A DNA stretch of 58,360 nt from an uncultured Gammaproteobacteria bacterium (GTDB taxonomy: Bacteria > Pseudomonadota > Gammaproteobacteria > Magnimaribacterales > Magnimaribacteraceae). The notes beneath the pieces are model-generated. The model was not told the origin of the DNA, did no database searches, and saw only the letters and a program-made list of their open reading frames with translations. A program made the position numbers and the translations under genes. The stretch is from the NCBI GenBank assembly GCA_913031395.1, contig CAJWDT010000005.1, positions 1 to 58,360 on the forward strand. The letters run 5' to 3'. Shown in pieces: positions 17,238-28,020 of the stretch. Each line of letters opens with the position of its first letter. The first letter of the stretch is position 1.

Positions 17238-17325
17238 CTGCAAAGGGGCGGCTATAAGCCTGAGATCTTAAAAATTTAAGAAACTCTTTGAACCTGATCC
17301 ATACAATAATGGCGGAGGAATTGCA
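17238..17325 (+). promoter_or_regulatory. TPP riboswitch (THI element) with embedded ribosome binding site
   Basis: Conserved THI blocks are visible in order: AAGGGGCGG (17243-17251), the CCTGAGA block (17259-17265), the CTCTTTGAACCTGATC core (17284-17299), and GGCGGAGGAA (17311-17320). Closing helix P1 can form between TGCAA (17239-17243) and TTGCA (17321-17325), the last base being the A of the start codon. GGAGG at 17314-17318 is both the conserved 3' aptamer block and a well-placed Shine-Dalgarno 6 nt from ATG 17325. Thiamine pyrophosphate binding should therefore hide the RBS directly, switching off translation. The rest of 17110-17237 shows no gene. Confidence 0.92.
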
Positions 17326-19418
17326 TGCTAAAACAAAAATATCTATTTCTTATACTTTCCTTTTTTTACCTATCTCTTCAGGCTGAAACAATTGAAGAGA
17401 TAACCGTTAATGGTGACTGGCGAGAGTCTAGTTTAAGCCAGGTAGGAGCAAGCCTTGTCTTGATTACTGATGAGCAAATCGAAAAGAAACAATATAAGCA
17501 TTTTGAGGACATCGCTTATTCTGTACCAAATTTAAATTTTGCAGCCAGTGACTCTAGACCAAGATACTTTCAGATCAGGGGAATAGGAGAGCGCTCTGGA
17601 TATGAAGGAACTCCAAACTCTTCTGTTGGATTTCTTATCGATGATATCGATTTCTCTGGTCAGGGGGGGATAGCATCTACATACGATATAGATCAAATCG
17701 AAGTTTATAGAGGACCTCAAGGCTCACGTATGGGCGCAAATGCTTTAGCAGGAATGGTTTATATCAAAACCAAAGATCCAGAAGATCTCTTTGAACTTAA
17801 AGGCGGAGTGATTTTGGGAGACTTTGGTAGAAAAGACATAAGGGCACTAATCAATTTCCCAATAAATGACGATATTCAATCTAGATTGACTTTCAACAAA
17901 GAAGATTTCGAGGGCTTTAGAAAAAATCTATTTCTTAATAAATCAGATACTTCAAGGAAAGATGAGCAGTCTTTAAGGTTTAAAACTAAATGGAATTTTG
18001 CGGACAATGCATTACTTAATTTAGTGTATTTCAGAAATGATTTTGATGACCCCTCAGATATCTGGACCATTGACGGTTCTTTGAATACTCTTTCGGATAG
18101 ACCGGGAATGGACTCACAAGTCTCTGATGCCTTTGGATTAAATCTTCAATTTGAAAATGCTAATAATTCATATCAGTTATTATTTTCAGAAACTGATACT
18201 GATGTAGTGTTTAGTTATGACGCAGACTGGGGTAATGCTCAATCACATGATCCATATATATATGACTATTTCTCGGAAACTTTAAGAAATAGAGAGACAT
18301 CAAATATAGAGTTCAGGCTATTATCGAATCCAGAGTATAACGATCAAGTTAGGGAAATTAATTGGGTTTTAGGATTCTCAGTTTCTGAAGTAGATGAATC
18401 AAATCAAAAAAAAGATGATGGAATGTATGGTGATCCTTTTGATGGATATGGGATTTTCAGTAGCGAATCTCTTTTTTCCAGCAATTACTTCTCAAAAAGC
18501 AAATCAATATTTGGTAATATTGATTATTCCTTTAACGAGAATATCAAACTATCTTTTGGACTTAGATGGGAAAATTGGAAGGCGAGATATTCTGATTCAA
18601 ACAGAGAAGTCTTTAGTCCCTCTGATAATATGAACGGGGGCAAGATTACTCTAACTAATAGAGTTTCAGAAAATACAAGTCTTTATACGAGTATTGCAAA
18701 AGGATATAAACAGGGCGGTTTTAACTTAGGGACAGGACTAAATGGCTCCAGTTTTTTAGATATAATTAATTATTCTCCTGAGTATCTAATAAATTACGAA
18801 ATTGGATTAAATAAATTCTTTGTTGATTCAAGGACTTATATTGATTTGGCTTTCTTTTACTCCGATAGGAAAGATCAACAAGTTCTATCTTCTTCGCAAG
18901 TGGATCCTCAAGATCCTAATACTTTCCTATTCCTTAAACGCAATGCTGCTGAGGGAATCAATTACGGTGTTGAGCTCAGCCTGAATAGTGAAATATCTGA
19001 TAATTTAAATTTCTTCTTGAACATTGGTCTCTTAGAGACTGAAATTAAGAATTACACTACCAGACCAGACCTTGAAGGAAGGGAGCAGGCACATGCCCCG
19101 AGTCATAGCTTTTCAGCAGGCTTAGGATGGAGCTTTACAGAAAAGCTTGAAGTGTTAATTGATTTTACTGGAAAAAGTGATTTTTATTATTCAGACTCAC
19201 ATGACAATCAGTCTGATGATTATATTTTGACTAATTTGAACCTTGTATATGAGGAAAATAATATTACTTATAACTTTTGGATAAGAAATCTATTTGATGA
19301 ATATTATTCTCTAAGAGGTTTCTATTTCGGAAATGAACCACCTAATTTTGTAGATACTTTATATGAAAGGCATGGAGATCCAAGACATTTTGGATTCTCC
19401 TTATCGTATGAATTTTAA
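17325..19418 (+). CDS. TonB-dependent outer-membrane receptor, TPP-riboswitch controlled
   Basis: This 697-residue protein has a signal peptide (MLKQKYLFLILSFFYLSLQA) and a plug domain at about residues 30-150: EEITVNGDW near the N-terminus, YFQIRGIGERSG, DIDQIEVYRGPQGS and GANALAGMVYIKTKDP. A 22-strand-type beta barrel follows and ends in LSYEF with a C-terminal Phe. The overlapping TPP riboswitch and the downstream PnuC-like transporter point to thiamine (or a phosphate ester or precursor moiety) as ligand, uptake being powered by TonB-ExbB-ExbD encoded elsewhere. The family alone would not reveal the substrate. Confidence 0.92.
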   Translation: MLKQKYLFLILSFFYLSLQAETIEEITVNGDWRESSLSQVGASLVLITDEQIEKKQYKHFEDIAYSVPNLNFAASDSRPRYFQIRGIGERSGYEGTPNSSVGFLIDDIDFSGQGGIASTYDIDQIEVYRGPQGSRMGANALAGMVYIKTKDPEDLFELKGGVILGDFGRKDIRALINFPINDDIQSRLTFNKEDFEGFRKNLFLNKSDTSRKDEQSLRFKTKWNFADNALLNLVYFRNDFDDPSDIWTIDGSLNTLSDRPGMDSQVSDAFGLNLQFENANNSYQLLFSETDTDVVFSYDADWGNAQSHDPYIYDYFSETLRNRETSNIEFRLLSNPEYNDQVREINWVLGFSVSEVDESNQKKDDGMYGDPFDGYGIFSSESLFSSNYFSKSKSIFGNIDYSFNENIKLSFGLRWENWKARYSDSNREVFSPSDNMNGGKITLTNRVSENTSLYTSIAKGYKQGGFNLGTGLNGSSFLDIINYSPEYLINYEIGLNKFFVDSRTYIDLAFFYSDRKDQQVLSSSQVDPQDPNTFLFLKRNAAEGINYGVELSLNSEISDNLNFFLNIGLLETEIKNYTTRPDLEGREQAHAPSHSFSAGLGWSFTEKLEVLIDFTGKSDFYYSDSHDNQSDDYILTNLNLVYEENNITYNFWIRNLFDEYYSLRGFYFGNEPPNFVDTLYERHGDPRHFGFSLSYEF

Positions 19419-19427
19419 TAAAATCTA

Positions 19428-19982
19428 ATGGAAATAATTGCTGTTTCTTCAGCCATAATTTATCTTCTATTGGCTGTTAGACAGAATATTTTTTGTTGGT
19501 TGGCGGCGGGCGTTAGCTCTATTCTTTACTTCTTTATAATGTACTCTGCCGGTTTGTATATGGAGGCATACCTCCAAATATTTTATTTATTTATGGCCTT
19601 CTATGGCTGGTCACAATGGAGAACTAACGATGTCTTGGTAGTGCAAACTTGGAACAAGAAAAATCACTTAATAGCATTACTTTTAATAATACTACTCACA
19701 TTGACCTCGGGATATATTCTAGAAAATTATACAGATGCAGCGCTACCTTTCATTGATGCTTTAACAACTTGGGGAGCTATTGTAGCCACTTATATGGTTG
19801 CTAAGAAACTGATAGAAAATTGGATTTATTGGTTTGTAATAGACTTCATATCTGTGTTTTTGTTCATGTCCAGAGATCTTTTTCTCACCAGTCTATTATT
19901 TATTGGTTACTTAGTAATTATCTTTTTTGGATATAGGTCTTGGAACAACATACTACAAGACAAAAAAAAGGACTATTGTTAA
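19428..19982 (+). CDS. pnuT: PnuC-family transporter, probable thiamine transporter PnuT
   Basis: This 184-residue inner-membrane protein has about seven hydrophobic segments. The PnuC fold is shown by RQNIFCWLAAGVSSILYFF, YMEAYLQIFYLFMAFYGWSQW and the C-terminal NWIYWFVIDFISVFLFMSRD. PnuC proper imports nicotinamide riboside, while the PnuT branch imports thiamine and is typically under TPP riboswitches. Position 9 bp after a TPP-regulated TonB receptor favours PnuT. The two proteins would carry the vitamin across outer and inner membranes. The last codons form the left arm of the terminator. Confidence 0.85.
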   Translation: MEIIAVSSAIIYLLLAVRQNIFCWLAAGVSSILYFFIMYSAGLYMEAYLQIFYLFMAFYGWSQWRTNDVLVVQTWNKKNHLIALLLIILLTLTSGYILENYTDAALPFIDALTTWGAIVATYMVAKKLIENWIYWFVIDFISVFLFMSRDLFLTSLLFIGYLVIIFFGYRSWNNILQDKKKDYC

Positions 19983-19999
19983 TCAACAATAGTCCTTTT
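19966..19999. terminator. Bidirectional intrinsic terminator overlapping the pnuT stop
   Basis: A perfect 15-bp inverted repeat (19966-19980 and 19985-19999) encloses a 4-nt loop AATC. The flanking A-tract and T-tract make it usable from both strands. The left arm contains the final codons and part of the stop of pnuT. The right arm lies 10 bp from the katG stop, so one hairpin probably ends both transcripts. Confidence 0.85.
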
Positions 20000-20009
20000 A
20001 TATAATTTT

Positions 20010-22160
<2,151 letters not shown>

Positions 22161-22331
22161 TTAAAAAATGTGGTTCCGCGCAGTAGTTAGATAGTAAATT
22201 ATTTTCTTACTCTAGTCTATAATCCATACCCCAAAGATTTCATAATAATAAGTCCTTTTTAATATTTTAAATCCGTGATTATGAGATTAATTAAGTTATG
22301 TGAGAGAATATATTTGTTAAAGGAGTAAATT

Positions 22332-22811
22332 ATGGCTAAAGCATTATATCCGGGTACTTTTGATCCTATTACACTGGGTCATATTGATATCATAGAAAGA
22401 GCTTTACATCTTTTCGATGAAGTGACTATTGCTATAGCAACTAGCGCTTCTAAAAAACCTATCTTTACCCTTGAAGAAAGAATAGATCATATTGAAAGAA
22501 TATTCGAAGGCAATGATAGAGTTAAAGCTATTGGTTTTACTGGACTGGTAGTAGATTTGGCAAAAGAACAAGAATCCAATATTCTCATTAGAGGCCTCAG
22601 GGCAGTATCTGATTTTGAATATGAATTTCAACTTGCCAATATGAATAGAGCTATGTCCCCTGACCTAGAGAGTATTTTCTTAACGCCTAAAGCAAAATTC
22701 TCTTTTTTATCTTCGACTCTGGTTAGAGAAATTGCATCTATGGGCGGAAAGATAGATTCTTTTGTAGACCCAATAGTGAAAGATGCTCTAAGAGAAAGAT
22801 TTAAAAAATAG
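22332..22811 (+). CDS. coaD: Phosphopantetheine adenylyltransferase
   Basis: This 159-residue enzyme forms dephospho-CoA from ATP and 4'-phosphopantetheine, the penultimate CoA step. It has the nucleotidyltransferase signature [15 protein letters not shown] at residues 6-20, the [12 protein letters not shown] segment near residue 90 and the SSTLVREIA motif near residue 128. The length is standard. A strong Shine-Dalgarno (AAAGGAG) is 7 nt upstream of ATG. The final 11 bp overlap the convergent mutM gene. Confidence 0.95.
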   Translation: MAKALYPGTFDPITLGHIDIIERALHLFDEVTIAIATSASKKPIFTLEERIDHIERIFEGNDRVKAIGFTGLVVDLAKEQESNILIRGLRAVSDFEYEFQLANMNRAMSPDLESIFLTPKAKFSFLSSTLVREIASMGGKIDSFVDPIVKDALRERFKK

Positions 22812-23619
22812 ATTGGCAGTTAGGGCAGTATGCACTCGCTCTCTGACCAATGCGTTGGCCTTTTATTTCAAAAGAACAGTCATAACAATCTTCTCCCTCT
22901 CTCCCATAAACCTTTAGACTTTGTTTGAAGTAACCTGGTTGATTGTTTCCTCCAACAAAATCTCTTAGAGTTGTCCCGCCTTGTTTTATTGATTCTCTAA
23001 GGAGTTTTACTATTTCTTGTGCCAGCAGATCATATTTCTTTCTAGGTACTCTTCCTGCTTTGCATGAAGGTCTAATTTTTGCCGCAAATAATGCTTCGCT
23101 AGCATAAATATTTCCAACACCTACAACAATCTTTGAATTCATTATGAAGTTTTTTATTGGCATTTTTCTTTTACGCGACAGAGCAAAAAGATGTTCTCCA
23201 TTGAAGTGATTGCCAAGTGGTTCTGGTCCTAAATCTTTCAATAAAAAGTGGGTATCAGGATTCTCTGTCCATAAAAAACATCCAAACCGCCTCGGATCAC
23301 AATATCTAAGGATCGTTCCATCAGAAAAACAAATATCTATGTGGTCATGTTTTTTTAAATCCTCTTCTTTAGAAATTCTTAAGCTACCTGACATGCCAAG
23401 ATGTATTATTAGGCTTTCCTGAGAGCTTTGTAATAATAGATATTTACCCCGTCTTGTAATTCCAGAGAATGTATTTTTAACCAATTTTTTTTGAATTAAG
23501 TTAGTCGGTACAGACCATCTCAGAGAAGGTTGTCTAATATTAACTGAGGTTATTTCTTTATTAAGTATATGGGGTTCTATTCCTCTAAGGGTTGTCTCTA
23601 CTTCAGGTAATTCTGGCAT
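22801..23619 (-). CDS. mutM: Formamidopyrimidine-DNA glycosylase
   Basis: This 272-residue base-excision repair enzyme removes 8-oxoguanine and Fapy lesions. I place the start at 23619 so that the protein begins MPELPEVE, exposing catalytic Pro after Met removal; an ATG two codons upstream would bury it. [10 protein letters not shown], the NIYASEALF helix-two-turn-helix segment, and the C-terminal zinc finger CYDC with CPNC are all present. The convergent overlap with coaD recalls the mutM-coaD neighbourhood common in gammaproteobacteria. Confidence 0.95.
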   Translation of the reverse strand: MPELPEVETTLRGIEPHILNKEITSVNIRQPSLRWSVPTNLIQKKLVKNTFSGITRRGKYLLLQSSQESLIIHLGMSGSLRISKEEDLKKHDHIDICFSDGTILRYCDPRRFGCFLWTENPDTHFLLKDLGPEPLGNHFNGEHLFALSRKRKMPIKNFIMNSKIVVGVGNIYASEALFAAKIRPSCKAGRVPRKKYDLLAQEIVKLLRESIKQGGTTLRDFVGGNNQPGYFKQSLKVYGREGEDCYDCSFEIKGQRIGQRASAYCPNCQSIF

Positions 23620-23752
23620 TTGCAATAAGTGTGTTTAACTTTTAGAAGTTTCAATAAATAATTTCACCTCCTTAGTTTAAATATTTAAAGTTAGCATATA
23701 AAGTAGGAACAATATTCTTTTAAATCATTGAATACGTATAGGAGCATTTTTT

Positions 23753-24700
23753 ATGAAATCAACTAAGCACTTACTGCATCCCGAATTACAAGTAATGGCA
23801 GAAGCATCAATTATCACAGAAATCAACGATGAAAATCTTCAAGGCATAAGAGAAACTCTTGATGGTTTGAGGCCTCCATTGGAAGACGAAAAATCTTATA
23901 ACGTAACAAGAAAAGAAATTTTTATACCCCAAGATAATGCACCAGATGTCCGCTGTCTTCTTTATATCCCTGATGATAGAACAGAAGCATCAGGTCCTGG
24001 TTATCTTCATATACATGGTGGAGGCTATATCATAGGTTCACCAGAAGGGTCAGATACTCAGAATCTACTATTAGCTTACGAGATCGGTGCTGTGATTATT
24101 TCTGTTGATTATCGCTTGGCTCCTGAGCACCCAATACCAGCGCCTCTAGATGATTGTTATGCTGCTCTCGGTTGGTTCCACGAAAACTCAGAAGAACTTG
24201 GGATTGATCGAGCACGAATAGGAATAGGAGGAGAAAGTGCTGGAGGAGGTTTGGCAGCTGCTTTGGCAATTAAAGCAAGAGATGAAGGCAAGTATCAAAT
24301 TTGCTGGCAATCACTAACTTATCCAATGTTAGATGACAGGACGGGAGATGATAAAAACCCTGGAGATCCTTTAGTTGGTGAATTTGTTTGGACAAGGGAA
24401 TTTAATCAATATGCTTGGAATTCTTACCTTGCTGATGCTAAAAGAGAAGCTCCCCAAGCACCAGGAAGATTAGAAGATTTTAAAGGACTCCCTCCAACAT
24501 GGATGTTCACGGCGTCACTTGATTTATTCAGGGATGAAAATATAGATTACGCGCAGAGATTAATGAGTGCAGGAGTGTCTTGTGACTTGGTTGTCTATCC
24601 TGGGGCATGTCATGCCTTTCAGCAGATAGAAACATCTGAGTTAGCACAACGTTTCAGGGAAGATTTTACTGCAGCTTTAAAGCGAGGACTGAGAGGTTAA
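23753..24700 (+). CDS. Alpha/beta hydrolase, hormone-sensitive-lipase (family IV) esterase
   Basis: This 315-residue esterase has the HSL oxyanion motif HGGGYIIG (residues 88-95). Nucleophile Ser162 lies in GGESAGGG, Asp258 in TASLDLF and His288 in GACHAF, giving a complete triad. SVDYRLAPEHPIPA is typical of the family. There is no signal peptide, so it acts in the cytoplasm on short acyl esters or a secondary metabolite. A Shine-Dalgarno (AGGAG) lies 8-9 nt upstream. Its stop overlaps a small minus-strand open frame by 4 bp. Confidence 0.87.
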   Translation: MKSTKHLLHPELQVMAEASIITEINDENLQGIRETLDGLRPPLEDEKSYNVTRKEIFIPQDNAPDVRCLLYIPDDRTEASGPGYLHIHGGGYIIGSPEGSDTQNLLLAYEIGAVIISVDYRLAPEHPIPAPLDDCYAALGWFHENSEELGIDRARIGIGGESAGGGLAAALAIKARDEGKYQICWQSLTYPMLDDRTGDDKNPGDPLVGEFVWTREFNQYAWNSYLADAKREAPQAPGRLEDFKGLPPTWMFTASLDLFRDENIDYAQRLMSAGVSCDLVVYPGACHAFQQIETSELAQRFREDFTAALKRGLRG

Positions 24701-24852
24701 TTTGAGACTGTTTTTCCTTCAATAAAGTCAACAATGATCTGAGCCAATTCTGGCCCTACCTCTTCTCGTAAAGAATATGTCCATCTCGTGTTATGCAGAA
24801 AATAAAAAAGATAAATATGCTGAGAGGGAAGTGTTTTTAAGAAATCTTTAAT
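24697..24852 (-). CDS. Possible 51-residue small protein with AUU start
   Basis: An open frame of 56 codons (24697-24867) occupies the otherwise empty gap after tolC. It lacks ATG, GTG or an early TTG, but AAGGAAG on the minus strand lies 5 nt upstream of an ATT at 24852, a rare start used for infC in E. coli. The product would have a hydrophobic/aromatic part (HIYLFYFL) and a charged C-terminus (LREEVGPELAQIIVDFIEGK) that looks protein-like. Its stop overlaps the convergent esterase by 4 bp, the usual geometry here. No family is recognised; a gene remnant is the alternative. Confidence 0.35.
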   Translation of the reverse strand: MKDFLKTLPSQHIYLFYFLHNTRWTYSLREEVGPELAQIIVDFIEGKTVSN

Positions 24853-24862
24853 GATAACTTCC

Positions 24863-26197
24863 TTACTTCATTTGACTGCTGATATTAATCAGATCATTTG
24901 GATTTAGTGATCCAACTGACGCTTTCAGCCTCAACATAGAAATAATATATTCGTATCTAGAGCTTGCATAATCTCTCTGTGCTTGAAAGAGTCTCTTTTG
25001 TGCATCAAGTAAATCGACAGTATTTCTTGTTCCTACTTCATATCCTACTTCAGTAGCTTTTAGAGCTGATTCTGCTGATGCTAGAGCTTGTTTTCTAGCA
25101 GTTACATTTGCAACTTGCGTCTGAACACCAAAATGATTAGATCTAACATCTCTTATGGTAGATCTTTCAGTATAGATGGCTTGTTCTTTAGATCGATCGT
25201 AGTTAGCGTAAGCTTGCCTTCTAGCTGAACTAATAGCACCGCCGGCATATAAGGGCAGATTAAATTGTATTGAATATTGCCTTGTATCTTGTTCAATTCC
25301 AAATAATGGGTTTTGAATGAAACCACCAAATTTTCCTTGTTTGGATGTGCTTTGAGAGATCCTTCCTACAAGATCTATTTGCGGAAGATGATTTGAAGCT
25401 GAGGCCCTAGCAGATGCTTGAGCTGCATCTCTCTGAAGCTTTGCAGATTTTAATTGATAATTATTTTTCAAGCCTAGCGATACCCAGCTTTCTCGGTCCA
25501 GTGGATCGGGGAGAGATATCTCAAAATCATCAGCAAGGGGAGAAAGAAGCGTAATATCTCTACCTATAATGGAGGTTAATGTTTCTTGAGCAGAATCGAG
25601 TTGAGCTTGACGGGCAATTCTCGATACTATCGTTAAATCGTATGCAGCCTGAGTTTCTTGTACTTCAGTGATTGCTGCGAGACCCACATCAAATCTTTTT
25701 TTAGCTAAATCTCTTTGTCTCTGTATAGCTTTCTCTTCAGCTTCTGCTGCATTGAGATTATCGAAAGAATTCAGGACGTTAAAATAGGCCGAAGCCACTC
25801 TAATCATCGTTTCTTGTTGCTGGTATGCAAATTCTGCTTCAGCACTTTCTGATAAGGCAGTCCCTCTTTCAAATTGGAACCATTTATCTAATCTGAATAT
25901 AGGTTGATTTATGTTTCCATAGTAGGAATTCGAATTATATTGATCTTGCAACTGCTCTTCGATCCTATATTCATTCCAGTTTGTACTACCTCCGATACTA
26001 AGTGTAGGTAGGAGACCGGCAATTCCTTGAGCTTTATTTTCTTTTCCAGCTCTGTAAGTTGCTTCTGCCGCTCTTAATAGAGGATCATTTTTTAAAGCTA
26101 GCTCGTATACATCAGAAAGATTTTCACTTTTTAAAGAACCAGTAAAGCTTATTAAAATTAGATAAAGGCTTATGGAAAAGTTTTTTAGTAAATACAT
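24863..26197 (-). CDS. tolC: TolC-family outer-membrane efflux channel
   Basis: This 444-residue protein, started at ATG 26197 rather than a TTG two codons upstream, has a signal peptide and two tandem OEP domains. LSDVYELALKNDPLLRAAEATYRAGKEN begins the first, and the repeat starting VSLGLKNNYQLKSAKLQRDAAQ begins the second. The C-terminal GTRNTVDLLDAQKRLFQAQRDYA helix is the TolC hallmark. It forms a trimeric outer-membrane duct for RND or ABC exporters and type I secretion, whose partner genes are not in the window. Length is slightly shorter than E. coli TolC. Confidence 0.92.
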   Translation of the reverse strand: MYLLKNFSISLYLILISFTGSLKSENLSDVYELALKNDPLLRAAEATYRAGKENKAQGIAGLLPTLSIGGSTNWNEYRIEEQLQDQYNSNSYYGNINQPIFRLDKWFQFERGTALSESAEAEFAYQQQETMIRVASAYFNVLNSFDNLNAAEAEEKAIQRQRDLAKKRFDVGLAAITEVQETQAAYDLTIVSRIARQAQLDSAQETLTSIIGRDITLLSPLADDFEISLPDPLDRESWVSLGLKNNYQLKSAKLQRDAAQASARASASNHLPQIDLVGRISQSTSKQGKFGGFIQNPLFGIEQDTRQYSIQFNLPLYAGGAISSARRQAYANYDRSKEQAIYTERSTIRDVRSNHFGVQTQVANVTARKQALASAESALKATEVGYEVGTRNTVDLLDAQKRLFQAQRDYASSRYEYIISMLRLKASVGSLNPNDLINISSQMK

Positions 26198-26267
26198 ATT
26201 CAAATTATTAAGGTGTATTAGTCTACTATAACACCTCTATGATTCGCAACAAATTTAATTCTTAGCC

Positions 26268-26273
26268 TATAAT
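26268..26273 (+). promoter_or_regulatory. Candidate -10 hexamer (TATAAT) for the peroxiredoxin operon
   Basis: A consensus TATAAT lies 22 nt before ATG 26296, leaving room for a leader with the Shine-Dalgarno TAGGAG. The -35 region is weak. It may drive peroxiredoxin and, by read-through across a 2-bp gap, the P450 gene cluster. Confidence 0.4.
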
Positions 26274-26295
26274 AAGATTTTATTTAGGAGAAAAA

Positions 26296-26778
26296 ATGAC
26301 AATACAAGTAGGAGATACTTTACCTTCAATTAATTTAACAACTATGACGGCTGAAGGTCCAAAGCCTGTTTCACTGACTGAAATTTCGGCAGGAAAGAAA
26401 ATGGTTCTATTCGCCGTTCCTGGAGCATTCACGCCAACATGTAGTGCTCAACATCTGCCAGGCTTTATTGAAAAAAATAAAGATTTAAAAGAAAAGGGTA
26501 TTGATATAGTGGCATGTGTTTCTGTTAATGACCCCTTTGTAATGAATGCTTGGGGTGAAGATAGAAATGTAGGAGAGGATGTTTTAATGCTTTCAGATGG
26601 TAATGGTGATTTTACAGCTGCTATCGGACTAGAAATGGATGGCAGTGGATTTGGATTGGGAACTAGATCACAACGATACGCAATGATTATTGATGACGGT
26701 GTTGTGTCGGCTTTAAATGTCGAATCCGGACCTGGTTTAGATGTTAGCTCAGCAGAAACAATTTTAGGACAGCTTTAA
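26296..26778 (+). CDS. Peroxiredoxin, Prx5 subfamily
   Basis: This 160-residue thiol peroxidase has the Prx5 active-site motif VPGAFTPTCSAQHLPGF, with peroxidatic Cys49, and the conserved VSVNDPFVMNAWG segment. A later cysteine, C69 in IVACVSVND, lies in the usual Prx5 core strand. It reduces H2O2 and organic hydroperoxides in the cytoplasm with glutathione/glutaredoxin or thioredoxin. TAGGAG precedes the ATG. It is 2 bp upstream of the P450 gene, so detoxification of lipid peroxides beside the oxygenase is plausible, but shared transcription is not proven. Confidence 0.92.
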   Translation: MTIQVGDTLPSINLTTMTAEGPKPVSLTEISAGKKMVLFAVPGAFTPTCSAQHLPGFIEKNKDLKEKGIDIVACVSVNDPFVMNAWGEDRNVGEDVLMLSDGNGDFTAAIGLEMDGSGFGLGTRSQRYAMIIDDGVVSALNVESGPGLDVSSAETILGQL

Positions 26779-26780
26779 AA

Positions 26781-28019
26781 ATGACAAAACCCATTTATGA
26801 CATTGGTCAAATCTGCGAGCTAGATAAATGGGAGAGCTTTATCGATGGTCAACCTTATGATTTATTCAAAAGATTGCGCCATGAAGCACCGATATATTGG
26901 CATGAAGAAAGTTTAGACTTTGAGCCAGGGTTTTGGGCTTTAACAAAACATGAAGATATCGTTAGGGTATCCAAAGATCCTCTAACTTTTTCTTCAGCAG
27001 CTGGTGGGCATTTAATGTCTATGGGCGACCCCAAAGTTGTAGATCCTTCCGCAGTTGCAGCAATCATAGGAAATATGATTGGGATGGACCCGCCTGATCA
27101 TCAAATTTATAGAAAAATGGTTGCTCCTAGTTTTACTCCAAAAGCTATAAGAAATCTTGAAAGTGATATGCGTCAGAAAATTAGAGATCTTTTAGAAAAT
27201 GTTGAGGGTAAAGGTGAATTTAATTTTGTGACAGAGATATCCGAGCAACTTCCCCTATGGGTTTTATGTGAGATGATGGGTATACCTGAATCAGATCGAC
27301 CAAAAATAAGAGATTTAGTCAATAATCTGACTGATGCCTCAATCCAACAAGATCCAGAAAATTCTTTTCAAATATGGGTCAATTATATGGAGCTTTTCAA
27401 GATGGGAAGGGACATGATTGAAGAGCGCAGAAAGAATCCGACTGACGACTTGATGAGTGTTGTGGCTAATACAAGAGTTGAAGGTGGTGAATTACCTCCA
27501 GAACTTTTAGATGGGTTTTTCTTACTAATGGTCATAGCAGGAAATGAGACCACAAGAAATACACTTACTGGCGGCCTTATGGCTCTTACAGAAAATCCGG
27601 AGGAGAGGGCTAAGCTACTTCAAGACCCAACCTTAATATCCAATGCTACTGATGAAATGTTGCGGTGGGTTACATCGGTTATATACTTTAGAAGAACTGC
27701 AATGAAAGATACTAGTATTAGGGGTCAAGACATTAAAGCAGGCGATAAAGTAGTTATGTGGTACGGTTCAGCTAATAGAGATGAAGATATCTTTCCTGAT
27801 GGACATCTGTTCAGAGTGCAAAGAGAAAATGCCAAAAAGCATCTTGCTTTCGGTGCAGGAGAGCATTTATGTCTTGGCAATAGATTAGGTCATATGCAAA
27901 TTAGAATATTATTTGAAGAACTTCTTGCTCGTTTTCCTAATATTCACTCAACTTCAAATCCTGTACGTATCCCTTCAAATTTTTTAGCTGGCATTTCTGA
28001 ATTAAAGGTAAGTTTATAA
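26781..28019 (+). CDS. Cytochrome P450 (CYP125/142-like bacterial class)
   Basis: This 412-residue soluble P450 has a complete core. The I-helix oxygen-activation motif is AGNETT (253-258), the K-helix ExxR is E292-R295 in DEMLRW, and the haem loop is FGAGEHLCLGNRLG with thiolate Cys364. MDPPDHQIYRKMVAPSFTP is typical of bacterial class I enzymes. Similarity of the N-terminus and of FWALTKHEDIVRVSKDP to sterol/fatty-acid omega-hydroxylases is a pattern judgement. Redox partners are not in the window. It is the first gene of a tight four-gene set. Confidence 0.92.
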   Translation: MTKPIYDIGQICELDKWESFIDGQPYDLFKRLRHEAPIYWHEESLDFEPGFWALTKHEDIVRVSKDPLTFSSAAGGHLMSMGDPKVVDPSAVAAIIGNMIGMDPPDHQIYRKMVAPSFTPKAIRNLESDMRQKIRDLLENVEGKGEFNFVTEISEQLPLWVLCEMMGIPESDRPKIRDLVNNLTDASIQQDPENSFQIWVNYMELFKMGRDMIEERRKNPTDDLMSVVANTRVEGGELPPELLDGFFLLMVIAGNETTRNTLTGGLMALTENPEERAKLLQDPTLISNATDEMLRWVTSVIYFRRTAMKDTSIRGQDIKAGDKVVMWYGSANRDEDIFPDGHLFRVQRENAKKHLAFGAGEHLCLGNRLGHMQIRILFEELLARFPNIHSTSNPVRIPSNFLAGISELKVSL

Positions 28020-28020
28020 T

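Noticed and set aside
17532-18633. Short open frames on both strands inside the TonB receptor gene
   Set aside because: They overlap a long intact gene with clear domains and have no family features; they are chance frames.
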